From positions 62,001 to 126,000 of the forward strand of contig NZ_JANJZR010000005.1 in NCBI RefSeq assembly GCF_024623065.1: a DNA stretch of 64,000 nucleotides, written 5' to 3'. Shown here piece by piece: positions 13,865 to 22,679 of this stretch. Source of the stretch: Bacteroides acidifaciens. GTDB lineage: Bacteria; Bacteroidota; Bacteroidia; Bacteroidales; Bacteroidaceae. Position 1 is the stretch's first letter. Each line of letters opens with the position of its first letter. The notes below the pieces were generated by a model. It saw nothing but the letters and a program-made list of their open reading frames with translations. It was not told the origin of the DNA and did no database searches. The position numbers were made by a program, and so were the translations under genes.

Positions 13865-15715
13865 ATGGCAGACGAAATGATGGTTAAAGAATTGGAGGAA
13901 GTCGTAGTACGTTTCTCCGGCGACTCCGGCGATGGCATGCAGCTGGCCGGCAACATCTTCTCGAACGTGTCGGCTACAGTGGGAAATGACATCTGTACAT
14001 TCCCCGACTACCCGGCAGACATCCGCGCCCCACAAGGTTCGCTGACCGGTGTTTCCGGTTTCCAGGTACACATCGGTGCTGGACAAGTTTACACTCCCGG
14101 AGACCGTTGCCACGTATTGGTAGCAATGAACCCTTCCGCACTGAAGACACAAATCAAATTCTGTAAACCGCAAGGACTTATCATCACCGACTCCGACTCG
14201 TTCGAAGCCAAAGATTTGGAAAAGGCACAATTTAAAACCAACAATCCTTTTGAAGAACTAGGCATCAAGCAGGAAGTACTCGAAGTGCCCATCTCTTCCA
14301 TGTGCAAAGAAAGCCTGAAAGACTCGGGACTGGACAATAAATCGGTACTCCGTTGCAAAAATATGTTTGCGCTCGGATTGGTTTGCTGGTTGTTCAATCG
14401 CAATCTTGCCGCAGCTGAGAAAATGCTGCGTGAAAAATTCGCCAAGAAACCCGAAATTGCAGAAGCTAATATCAAGATATTGAACGATGGTTTCAACTAC
14501 GGAGCCAACACGCACGCTTCTGTCTCTACTTATAAAATTGAAAGCAAAGCTCCGAAAGCAAAAGGGCTTTATACAGATATTAATGGTAACAAGGCAACTG
14601 CCTACGGATTGATTGCCGCTGCCGAGAAAGCAAGACTGGAACTCTATCTGGGTTCCTACCCTATCACTCCGGCTACCGATATTCTGCACGAATTAGCCAA
14701 ACATAAATCATTGGGAGTAAAAACCGTACAGTGCGAAGATGAAATCGCAGGTTGTGCATCCGCTGTCGGTGCCGCTTTTGCCGGTGCTTTGGCAGTGACT
14801 ACAACTTCCGGTCCGGGTGTTTGCCTGAAGAGTGAGGCGATGAACCTTGCTGTCATCGGCGAGCTTCCATTAGTGATTGTCAATGTACAGCGTGGCGGTC
14901 CGTCTACCGGTCTTCCTACTAAATCGGAACAGACCGACTTATTGCAGGCCCTTTACGGACGCAACGGCGAAAGCCCGATGCCTGTAATCGCCGCAACATC
15001 ACCGACCAACTGTTTTGATGCCGCCTATATGGCATGTAAGATTGCCCTGGAACACATGACTCCGGTTGTATTGCTGACTGATGCTTTCGTAGCTAACGGT
15101 TCTGCCGCATGGAAACTTCCTAATCTGGACGAATATCCAGCCATCAATCCTCCGTATGTAACTCCGGACATGGCAAGCAACTGGACTCCTTATCAACGCA
15201 ATGAAGAAACAGGCGTACGCTATTGGGCTACTCCGGGAACAGAAGGTTTCATGCATCGTATCGGTGGTCTTGAAAAGAGCAACGAAACAGGCGCTATCTC
15301 TACCGAACCCGAAAACCACAACAAGATGGTTCACCTTCGCCAAGCCAAAGTGGACAAGATTGCAGACTATATTCCCGAACTCGAAGTGTTGGGTGACGAG
15401 GGCGCGGACTTGCTGATTGTCGGTTGGGGCGGTACCTACGGACATCTCCGTCTGGCTATGGACTATATGCGCGAACATGGAAAGAAAGTGGCTTTCGCTC
15501 ACTTCCAATACATCAACCCGCTGCCGAAGAACACTGCCGATGTGTTGCGTAAATATAAGAAAATCGTGGTAGCTGAACAGAATCTGGGACAATTTGCAGG
15601 TTACTTGCGCATGAAAGTGCCCGGATTGAACATCAGCCAGTTCAACCAAGTGAAAGGACAGCCTTTCGTCACGAGAGAATTGATAGATGCATTCACTAAA
15701 TTATTGGAGGAATAA
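13865..15715 (+). CDS. korA: 2-oxoacid:ferredoxin oxidoreductase, fused gamma-alpha subunit
   Basis: The protein has 616 residues. The N-terminal ~195 residues are the gamma domain (VRFSGDSGDGMQLAGNIFS, then DYPADIRAPQGSLTGVSGFQVHIG). Residues from about 220 form the alpha domain, starting GLIAAAEKARLELYLGSYPITPATDILHEL and including QCEDEIAGCASAVGAAFAGA and TTSGPGVCLKSEAMNLAV. With KorB it decarboxylates 2-oxoglutarate, or a related 2-oxoacid, to the acyl-CoA with reduction of ferredoxin, or runs in reverse in anaerobes. The substrate cannot be fixed from sequence alone. korB begins 3 bp downstream, so the two are translated together. This is host core metabolism, with a base composition unlike the AT-rich phage DNA to the left. 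Confidence 0.92.
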   Translation: MADEMMVKELEEVVVRFSGDSGDGMQLAGNIFSNVSATVGNDICTFPDYPADIRAPQGSLTGVSGFQVHIGAGQVYTPGDRCHVLVAMNPSALKTQIKFCKPQGLIITDSDSFEAKDLEKAQFKTNNPFEELGIKQEVLEVPISSMCKESLKDSGLDNKSVLRCKNMFALGLVCWLFNRNLAAAEKMLREKFAKKPEIAEANIKILNDGFNYGANTHASVSTYKIESKAPKAKGLYTDINGNKATAYGLIAAAEKARLELYLGSYPITPATDILHELAKHKSLGVKTVQCEDEIAGCASAVGAAFAGALAVTTTSGPGVCLKSEAMNLAVIGELPLVIVNVQRGGPSTGLPTKSEQTDLLQALYGRNGESPMPVIAATSPTNCFDAAYMACKIALEHMTPVVLLTDAFVANGSAAWKLPNLDEYPAINPPYVTPDMASNWTPYQRNEETGVRYWATPGTEGFMHRIGGLEKSNETGAISTEPENHNKMVHLRQAKVDKIADYIPELEVLGDEGADLLIVGWGGTYGHLRLAMDYMREHGKKVAFAHFQYINPLPKNTADVLRKYKKIVVAEQNLGQFAGYLRMKVPGLNISQFNQVKGQPFVTRELIDAFTKLLEE

Positions 15716-15718
15716 AAG

Positions 15719-16729
15719 ATGAGCGATAAAGTATATACCGTACAAGATTATAAAGCAGGTCAGCCTCGCTGGTGTCCGGGATGCGGTGACCACGCTTTCC
15801 TGAATTCACTGCACAAAGCCATGGCCGAACTGGGAACAGCTCCGCACGATATTGCCGTCATTTCGGGTATCGGTTGTTCTTCCCGTCTGCCCTATTATGT
15901 AAATACATACGGTTTCCACACCATCCACGGACGTGCAGCCGCTATTGCAACAGGAGCTAAAGTAGCTAATCCGAATTTGACTATCTGGCAGATTTCCGGT
16001 GACGGTGACGGTCTGGCAATCGGCGGTAACCATTTCATCCATGCTGTGCGCCGCAACATCGACCTGAATATGATTCTATTGAACAACCGTATCTACGGAT
16101 TGACCAAAGGGCAGTATTCACCGACATCTATACGCGGATTCGTAAGCAAATCTTCGCCTTATGGCACCGTGGAAGATCCCTTCCGACCGGCAGAACTGAC
16201 GTTCGGCGCCCGCGGACGTTTCTTTGCGCGTTGCGTAGCCGTTGATGGTGCCGCTTCGGTAGAAGTATTAAAAGCAGCAGCCAACCATAAAGGTGCTTCT
16301 GTTGTAGAAGTTCTGCAAAATTGCGTTATCTTCAACGACGGAACTCACGCCAGCGTTGCCACCAAAGAAGGACGCGCCAAGAATGCTATCTATCTGGAAC
16401 ATGGCAAACCGATGTTGTTTGGCGAAAACAAGGAATTCGGATTGATGCAGGAAGGCTTCGGGCTGAAAGTAGTGAAACTGGGTGAGAACGGTATCACAGA
16501 AAAGGATATCCTTATCCACGACGCACACTGCCAAGACAATACGCTTCAACTGAAACTGGCTTTGATGGAAGGTCCCGACTTCCCGATTGCACTCGGCGTA
16601 ATCCGTGATGTAGACGCTCCGACTTACAATGATGCTGTCGTTGAACAAATCGAAGAAATCAAAGGCAAGAAGAAATATCACAATTTCCAGGAGCTGTTGA
16701 TGACTAATGAGACTTGGGAAGTGAAGTAA
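15719..16729 (+). CDS. korB: 2-oxoacid:ferredoxin oxidoreductase, beta subunit
   Basis: The protein has 336 residues. It carries the thiamine-diphosphate-binding beta-subunit features: RWCPGCGDHAFLNSL near residue 20, IGCSSRLPYYVNTYGFHTIHGRA, and the metal/TPP motif ISGDGDGLAIGGNHFIHA with NNRIYGLTKGQYSPT downstream. No separate 4Fe-4S ferredoxin-type subunit (KorD) is nearby. The two-gene architecture matches the KorAB class. A strong terminator 20 bp downstream ends the operon. Confidence 0.93.
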   Translation: MSDKVYTVQDYKAGQPRWCPGCGDHAFLNSLHKAMAELGTAPHDIAVISGIGCSSRLPYYVNTYGFHTIHGRAAAIATGAKVANPNLTIWQISGDGDGLAIGGNHFIHAVRRNIDLNMILLNNRIYGLTKGQYSPTSIRGFVSKSSPYGTVEDPFRPAELTFGARGRFFARCVAVDGAASVEVLKAAANHKGASVVEVLQNCVIFNDGTHASVATKEGRAKNAIYLEHGKPMLFGENKEFGLMQEGFGLKVVKLGENGITEKDILIHDAHCQDNTLQLKLALMEGPDFPIALGVIRDVDAPTYNDAVVEQIEEIKGKKKYHNFQELLMTNETWEVK

Positions 16730-16750
16730 TTCACTGTCTACAATAAAATA

Positions 16751-16797
16751 AAAGATGGAGAAAGAGGCTCAGTTCCCTTTCTCCATCTTTTTTATAC
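16751..16797 (+). terminator. Strong intrinsic terminator after korB
   Basis: A perfect 14-bp stem (AAAGATGGAGAAAG, 16751-16764, with CTTTCTCCATCTTT, 16777-16790) has a 12-base loop and continues into a T-run (TTTTTTAT). It separates korAB from the convergent PUL. Confidence 0.9.
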
Positions 16798-17106
16798 TTT
16801 GAAACTCATTACTATATCTTTGGATAAGTATAAGGACAGGTAATCTACTTCTTAGTATTCTCCCCAACCTCCCAGTGAAACCATCCGTTTCTCGGTTTGA
16901 AACTAATTACGAAATAGCTTTACTAATCATGTTCAATTGTGAAAGCAGGAAACATCAATTAATAATTTATTAGCGTACCGAAGTAAACAGAACCATATAC
17001 TGAACTTACTCAAGTCTCCTACATCATTCCACTGAGTGTAATACTTATCTTGGTCAATTCTAGTACTAATAACTCATTATTATGCCATCTGTGCAGAAAT
17101 CGCATA
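16798..17106. other. Intergenic region without a recognisable gene
   Basis: These 309 bp lie between the korB terminator and the 3' end of the leftward GH3 gene. I see no coding frame, RNA gene or repeat. The DNA is AT-rich and probably holds only the end of the PUL transcript. Confidence 0.6.
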
Positions 17107-19569
17107 CTACCATCCAACCGTAACTTTCAGAGGCAAACGATTGGAAGCCGGACCGGCAAGAATCTCAAACTCGCCTTTTTCCACTACAAAGCGGTGTTGA
17201 TTCATATCGTAAAAAGAGAATGCATCCTCATCCAACACAACAGAAACCCGCTTCTTCTCCCCTTTCTTCAAGAAGACCTTTTCATATCCTTTCAGTTCTT
17301 TCTGAGGACGGGGGACAGAGGAGTGTACATCATGCACATACACCTGTGCCACTTCCGAAGCATCCATCTTACCTGTATTCTCGATATCAAAGCTAACGGT
17401 CACCTGATGCTCACCCGTTTTCTCCGCAGCCATATTGCTATAAGCGAAAGTAGTATAAGACAAACCGTAGCCAAACGGATAGAAAGGCGCTTTTCCCGAA
17501 CGGTCGTATCCACGATAACCGACAAAGACACCTTCGGAGTAATCGACACGCTTAATTTCCGCTTTCAGGTTCTCATAATAGCTATCATGCACCGGATTAT
17601 CTTCCCATTTCCGTTCGATAGAAATCGGTAGCTTGCCGCTTGGAGAAATCTTACCGGTCAGGATTTCAGCAATCGCCCGCCCGCCTTCCTGTCCCGGATA
17701 CCAGGCCATAAGAATAGCTTTCGCTGCATCATACCAGTTGGTGAAGTCCACACCGCCACCGGCGTTCAGTACAACCACGACATTGGGATGCATAGCCGCA
17801 ATCTTCTTGATAAACAGTTCCTGATAGCGGAGCAAAGCAAACGGACGGTCAAAGCCTTCGCCTTCCGTGTTACTGTTGAAGCCTGTGCAGAACACTACAT
17901 TGTCCACTTTGGCCAGTCCTTGACGAAGTTTGGCCTCATTAAGGCTATAAGCGTTGAAACGGATGATGGCCGAAGAAATATTATCAAAGAATTCAATCCG
18001 GAAACGGTATTCCTTACCGCCCTCAACCGGCAGCTCAACTTCACGGCTGGAGTAGGAATGATTTCCCCAGTCGCCAGTAATATGCTTGTCGTTCACAAAC
18101 AGGCGGTAACCGTCATCACCACCGATGTGGAGTTTCAACTGGCCGTCTGCCTGTGGGACATAACAGGCTGTCCAACGGACTGAAAAGGCATCCGTCGGAA
18201 AACCGTCCAACGGTGCGCCATAGCCCCAATCATAATCAACTGATGATTCCGTGCGTACAACTTCCGGCTGTCCCAAAAGCGTCTTGTTCTTGAAGTATTC
18301 AGCCTTGAAGCCTTTCACCTGACGATTAGCGTCAGTATAAAACTCATTTACAATATCTTCATAAATCACATCATCCGTCAATAATACCAGATTCTTTTTC
18401 TTCTGTTCCTTCAAGCCTTGAGCCACTGAGACGGTAGAAAAAGGAGTGACAAAACCACTGCCGCCACCGGTAGGTATCAAATCTGCATTAGGACCCATTA
18501 CGGCTGTTTTTCCTTTCAGCGGGAGCAGGTTTGCTTCATTCTTCAACAATACTACACCTTCGCGTGCCAACTCTAAAGCTGTCTGGCGGGAGAATGGATT
18601 ATCCAACGGAATATTACTGTCTTTCTGTTCCTTATCCAACATTCCATAAGCAATCAGTGTCTGCAAGATATGCTGCACTTTCAGGTTGATGGTTTCTTCG
18701 GTCACCGTGCCCGTTTTGATGGCGGGGATAAGGTTGTCGGCATTCATGAAACGCCCTTTGGGCATTTCGAGGTCAAGTCCCGCGTTAGCTGCGCCGATGG
18801 CGGAATATACCGAGGTCCAGTCCGACATCAGAATACCCTTGAAGCCCCAAAGATTGCGCAAGACATCAATATTCAGCCATTTGTGTTCGGTCGCATGGAC
18901 ACCGTTCAACAGATTGTAGCTGTTCATCACAGCACTCACGTTCGCTTCCTGTACAGCCTTGCGGAAAGCCGGAAAATAAATCTCGTGCAAAGTACGCTCG
19001 TCTATGTCAGAGCTGGCATGGTGGCGGCTCCATTCCTGGTTGTTACCGGCAAAGTGCTTGATGGTCGCAATGACTCCTTCCGATTGCACGCCCAAGATAT
19101 ATTGCTTGGCAGTCTCACCAGTCAGGTAAGGGTCTTCACCGAAATATTCAAAGTTACGGCCGCACAACGGAGCACGATAGATATTCACGCCCGGACCAAG
19201 CAGAATACTTACCCCACGAGCTTTGGCATCCTGTCCCAGGCCTTGACCCAATTTATAAAGCAAGTCACGATTCCAGGTAGAAGCGGAAAGGATGCCGGAC
19301 GGATAAAGGGTGCTTTTAGGAGCATGGTTACGGATTCCCTGCGGGCCGTCAGCAAGACGTATTTCAGGGATTCCCAAACGGGGAATGGCACGCAGGGAAA
19401 AACTCGTATATCCGGAGATATACTCTATTTTCTCTTGCAAAGTCATTTTTGATACAATCTCCTTCGCACGTTGTTCTACTTGAGGAGTAATTGTCTGTGC
19501 ATGGGTCAGGATGCTGCATGCGAGCATACATAGACCGATAATGCCTGTTTTCTTTTTCATGATGGTCAT
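17107..19569 (-). CDS. GH3 glycosidase with inserted PA14 domain
   Basis: The protein has 820 residues with a signal peptide at 1-24 (MKKKTGIIGLCMLACSILTHAQ), so it is periplasmic. An alternative start is Met4. The GH3 N-domain is present with KHFAGNNQEWSRHH and the nucleophile Asp250 in GILMSDWTSVYS. A PA14 domain (about 395-540: FKAEYFKNKTLLGQP, LHIGGDDGYRLFVND) is inserted into the C-domain, as in many beta-glucosidases, where it shapes the acceptor site. The C-terminal fibronectin-III-like domain carries the FYPFGYGLSYTTF start. It is the last gene of PUL 1. The most likely activity is beta-glucosidase or a related exo-beta-glycosidase, but specificity (glucose, xylose, galactose) cannot be read directly. 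Confidence 0.88.
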   Translation of the reverse strand: MTIMKKKTGIIGLCMLACSILTHAQTITPQVEQRAKEIVSKMTLQEKIEYISGYTSFSLRAIPRLGIPEIRLADGPQGIRNHAPKSTLYPSGILSASTWNRDLLYKLGQGLGQDAKARGVSILLGPGVNIYRAPLCGRNFEYFGEDPYLTGETAKQYILGVQSEGVIATIKHFAGNNQEWSRHHASSDIDERTLHEIYFPAFRKAVQEANVSAVMNSYNLLNGVHATEHKWLNIDVLRNLWGFKGILMSDWTSVYSAIGAANAGLDLEMPKGRFMNADNLIPAIKTGTVTEETINLKVQHILQTLIAYGMLDKEQKDSNIPLDNPFSRQTALELAREGVVLLKNEANLLPLKGKTAVMGPNADLIPTGGGSGFVTPFSTVSVAQGLKEQKKKNLVLLTDDVIYEDIVNEFYTDANRQVKGFKAEYFKNKTLLGQPEVVRTESSVDYDWGYGAPLDGFPTDAFSVRWTACYVPQADGQLKLHIGGDDGYRLFVNDKHITGDWGNHSYSSREVELPVEGGKEYRFRIEFFDNISSAIIRFNAYSLNEAKLRQGLAKVDNVVFCTGFNSNTEGEGFDRPFALLRYQELFIKKIAAMHPNVVVVLNAGGGVDFTNWYDAAKAILMAWYPGQEGGRAIAEILTGKISPSGKLPISIERKWEDNPVHDSYYENLKAEIKRVDYSEGVFVGYRGYDRSGKAPFYPFGYGLSYTTFAYSNMAAEKTGEHQVTVSFDIENTGKMDASEVAQVYVHDVHSSVPRPQKELKGYEKVFLKKGEKKRVSVVLDEDAFSFYDMNQHRFVVEKGEFEILAGPASNRLPLKVTVGW

Positions 19570-19574
19570 GTGTT

Positions 19575-21782
19575 TTAGTCTATCAATTCTATTTTAACGG
19601 TCTGTCCCAGTACGTGAATATTGTATTCTCCGGTTTCGAGGAATCGTCTGCCGTCCTCATTGACAAATCCGAAATCACGTTCCAGATCGATATCGAAACG
19701 GAAAGTCTTCGTTTCTCCGGCTTTGATAAATTGTTTCTCAAAATGTTTCAGTTCTTTCACCGGACGGGTAATCGAGCAATACGGGTCGGAGATAAACCAA
19801 TGGACTGTCTCTGCTCCGTCGCGGGCGCCGATGTTGGTGACAGTCACTTCAGCCGAGAGCTTCTCGCCACGCTTCACTTTAGTGGCAGAAGGGGTAACAG
19901 TGCCATACTTGAATTCTGTGTAGCTCAGTCCGTGACCGAACGGATATAACGGTTCGCTTGTGATATCTTTATAAAACCCCTGATGTCCGCGACCGCTCTT
20001 GCGACGGTTGTAATAGATAGGAATCTGTCCTGTGGAGTAAGGAAAGGTCATGGCAAGTTTGCCGGAAGGATTAATACGTCCTGACAATATTCCCGCCATC
20101 GGAAGCGCACCATTCACACCCGGCTGCCAGATTTCCAATATGGCATCAGCGACCGGTTCCAGACGGTTCAGTTCCAACGGACGACCGTTGACCAATACCA
20201 GTACGACAGGCTTGCCGGCTTTCTTCAGTTCTTTTGCCAGTTCTTCCTGCATCTGCGGTAGTGCGATGGAAGAACGGGAAGCATTCTCACCGCTCCAAGT
20301 CATCATTTCGCCCAAGCAAAGAACAACAACATCAGACCAGCGTGCAGCGTCCAATGCTTCTGCAAATCCTTCGCGATTATCTCCTTGTGTATTGCAACCT
20401 AATGCGTAACGCAGTTCGGCTTTTCCTGCAAATTCAGCGGCCAGACCGTCATAAAGCATTGCCACATCCGTATCCTTTCCGTGACCACGCCAGGAGCCTA
20501 ACAAGTCCCAGCCATTTTTTGCCATAGGACCTATCACGGCAATCTTCTTTTTATCCGTCAGCGGTAAAACGTTGTTTTCGTTTTTCAGCAATACCATGGA
20601 TTCTGCCGCAAGCCGGGCGGCAATGTCCATGCTTTGGGGACGGAAGAAACGTTCTTTCTCAGTTGTAACGGGAGTATAAGGACGTTCGAACAAGCCAAGA
20701 CGGAATTTCAGAAGCAAGACACGGCGGACAGCCTCATCCACTTGAGCCATTGATACCTTGCCTTCTTCTACCAACTCCTTCAAATGACGGTCATAAGCAT
20801 GAGACATCATATCCATCTCAAGACCGGCGGTAAATGCATACCGGGCGGCTTCCTTTTTAGTTGCCGCCAATCCCTGGTTTTTCAACTGTTCGATAGCTCC
20901 CCAGTCGGAAACGATAAAACCGTCATGCCGCCAACGGTTCTTTAATATCTCGGTCATCGTATAAGGGTTTGCCGAACCCGGTACACCGCTGATATCATTA
21001 AAAGAACTCATCAGAGTTGCCGCACCGGCTTTCACACCCATTTCATAAGGAAGCAGATAAGTGTCCCAAAGAGTTTGCCGGGAGATTTCGGTATATACAT
21101 AGTCACGTCCGGCTTCGGATGCCCCGTAGCCTACATAATGTTTCAGACAAGCTGCCACACGGTTTTCTGCCGACATATCATCACCTTGATACCCTCTGAC
21201 GGAAGCTGCGCCGAACACTCCGTTCGCATAAGGGTCTTCACCATAACCTTCCGCCACACGTCCCCAACGAGGGTCACGCGCCACGTCAATCATCGGCGAG
21301 AACGTCCAATCCACTCCCGACATACGGGCTTCCTGCGCGGATACGGCACACGCCTGCTCCACCAAATCCGGGTTCCAGGAACAAGCCTGCGCCAACGAGA
21401 TAGGATACACGGTACGGAATCCGTGAATGGCATCATAACCGAAAATAATAGGAATACCCAGACGGGATTCTTCCATCGCTTTCTTCTGCATATTATTACG
21501 CAGTTCGGGAGTTGCTTCGAAGTAAATCAGAGAACCGATTTCCGCCGGTACTTTCTTTACCTCTTCGCCTACATTATTCACATTGTTGTTCCGTCCCAAG
21601 GTATATTGGTTCAACTGCATCACTTTCTCTTCCAAAGTCATGCGGGACAAGAGGTCGTCTACACGTTTCTCAATCGGAGCCTTTGCATCTTTATACAGTG
21701 CCTCCCCTTTTTTATCCTTTGCCGAAAGGGTACATACCATACCCAGCAAACACAAGCCATAAACTAATACTCTTTTTCTCAT
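19575..21782 (-). CDS. GH3 beta-glucosidase-type enzyme (BglX-like)
   Basis: The protein has 735 residues with a signal peptide (MRKRVLVYGLCLLGMVCTLSA), so it is periplasmic. The three-domain GH3 layout is complete: barrel with IPIIFGYDAIHGFRTVYPI and CLKHYVGYGASEAGRDY, nucleophile Asp293 (GFIVSDWGA), alpha/beta C-domain (WSGENASRSSIALP), and a FnIII-like end (PLYPFGHGLSYTEF). It is BglX-like and would remove terminal beta-linked sugars. A paralogue with the same architecture is in PUL 2 (45075-47294). Only 5 bp separate it from the PA14-GH3 gene. Confidence 0.9.
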   Translation of the reverse strand: MRKRVLVYGLCLLGMVCTLSAKDKKGEALYKDAKAPIEKRVDDLLSRMTLEEKVMQLNQYTLGRNNNVNNVGEEVKKVPAEIGSLIYFEATPELRNNMQKKAMEESRLGIPIIFGYDAIHGFRTVYPISLAQACSWNPDLVEQACAVSAQEARMSGVDWTFSPMIDVARDPRWGRVAEGYGEDPYANGVFGAASVRGYQGDDMSAENRVAACLKHYVGYGASEAGRDYVYTEISRQTLWDTYLLPYEMGVKAGAATLMSSFNDISGVPGSANPYTMTEILKNRWRHDGFIVSDWGAIEQLKNQGLAATKKEAARYAFTAGLEMDMMSHAYDRHLKELVEEGKVSMAQVDEAVRRVLLLKFRLGLFERPYTPVTTEKERFFRPQSMDIAARLAAESMVLLKNENNVLPLTDKKKIAVIGPMAKNGWDLLGSWRGHGKDTDVAMLYDGLAAEFAGKAELRYALGCNTQGDNREGFAEALDAARWSDVVVLCLGEMMTWSGENASRSSIALPQMQEELAKELKKAGKPVVLVLVNGRPLELNRLEPVADAILEIWQPGVNGALPMAGILSGRINPSGKLAMTFPYSTGQIPIYYNRRKSGRGHQGFYKDITSEPLYPFGHGLSYTEFKYGTVTPSATKVKRGEKLSAEVTVTNIGARDGAETVHWFISDPYCSITRPVKELKHFEKQFIKAGETKTFRFDIDLERDFGFVNEDGRRFLETGEYNIHVLGQTVKIELID

Positions 21783-21797
21783 TTGTATTTTCGTCGG

Positions 21798-22661
21798 TTA
21801 GTTAGCAATAGACAGGTCGGTTACCTTATACGGATGCTTTACAGCCGCATGGGCAGCTTGCTGGGCAACAGTTTTCCGTGCCTCATCCAGCCCTTCCGGG
21901 GCATAAGGATTCCCGACTACATTATGTTTGAAGATGCGTTCGAACCAAGTGCAGGCAGCGGTATATCGGCCTACCTTCACATCCAGATGATAGCCGTCCC
22001 GATTCAGATGGTCGCCGATGAAAGAGGTACGGGCGTTCTGTATGGCAGTGCCCGAAGGGATGACAATCTTTATCCTGTTCACCTTAGCCGCCTTCTTCAC
22101 AGCATCGGTAATGGCCTGATACATGGTGAGTTGATTGCAGTTGTAGTTTTTAAAACCACTATGCTTGGAAGTAGACGCATATGCCCAGGTTTGGTGCAGC
22201 ATCAGCTTTGTTTTCTTTGGAAGACGCGCTTTTACATATTCTATAAGTTCCGGCAGAGAGGCTTCATACGTCTCATACATTCCCGAAAAAGGACTTGCCT
22301 GTTGCAGGCTGACGTAATCCCAGTCTTCATCTACCAGCACCGCTTCCAAAGACATCTTGCCCTTTTCCCGTTTCTTTCCATCCGTACCGATTTTCCGGTA
22401 GGCATAGGCGAGAGCATTGTCACGGGCATTTTTCACATGACGTTCCAGCGAACAGCCGCCGATAAACATATTGCCGATGATGGTTGAAATGCCTTCGGCT
22501 TCCGCCAGTTCATGCAGATATTGCTCCACGGCATCCTGCGAGAAGCTGTTGCCGATGGCAAGTATCCTGACCGTTTTCTGCTGCGCATACGCTCCTCCGG
22601 CAAGAAGGAGCAGTATGAACATACCAATCACTACATTTCTATATTGCTTCATTATAATCAA
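21798..22661 (-). CDS. DUF4886 SGNH-like hydrolase, secreted
   Basis: The protein has 287 residues (alternative start at Met4) with an N-terminal signal peptide ending AGGAYAQ. The rest is a DUF4886 domain with SGNH-type blocks: ILAIGNSFSQDAVEQYL (block I Ser), DYVSLQQAS, and the C-terminal GYHLDVKVGRYTAACTWFE (Asp/His pair in RDGYHLD). SGNH proteins are usually esterases acting on acetylated sugars. No activity is known to me for DUF4886. The domain is paralogous to the one in the adjacent lipoprotein gene. A deacetylase role in the PUL is an inference. Confidence 0.8.
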   Translation of the reverse strand: MIIMKQYRNVVIGMFILLLLAGGAYAQQKTVRILAIGNSFSQDAVEQYLHELAEAEGISTIIGNMFIGGCSLERHVKNARDNALAYAYRKIGTDGKKREKGKMSLEAVLVDEDWDYVSLQQASPFSGMYETYEASLPELIEYVKARLPKKTKLMLHQTWAYASTSKHSGFKNYNCNQLTMYQAITDAVKKAAKVNRIKIVIPSGTAIQNARTSFIGDHLNRDGYHLDVKVGRYTAACTWFERIFKHNVVGNPYAPEGLDEARKTVAQQAAHAAVKHPYKVTDLSIAN

Positions 22662-22679
22662 TATGATAAAAAACAGACT

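Noticed and set aside
13774..14230. Minus-strand open frames upstream of and within korA
   Set aside because: They overlap korA coding sequence in antisense and show no features of a protein.
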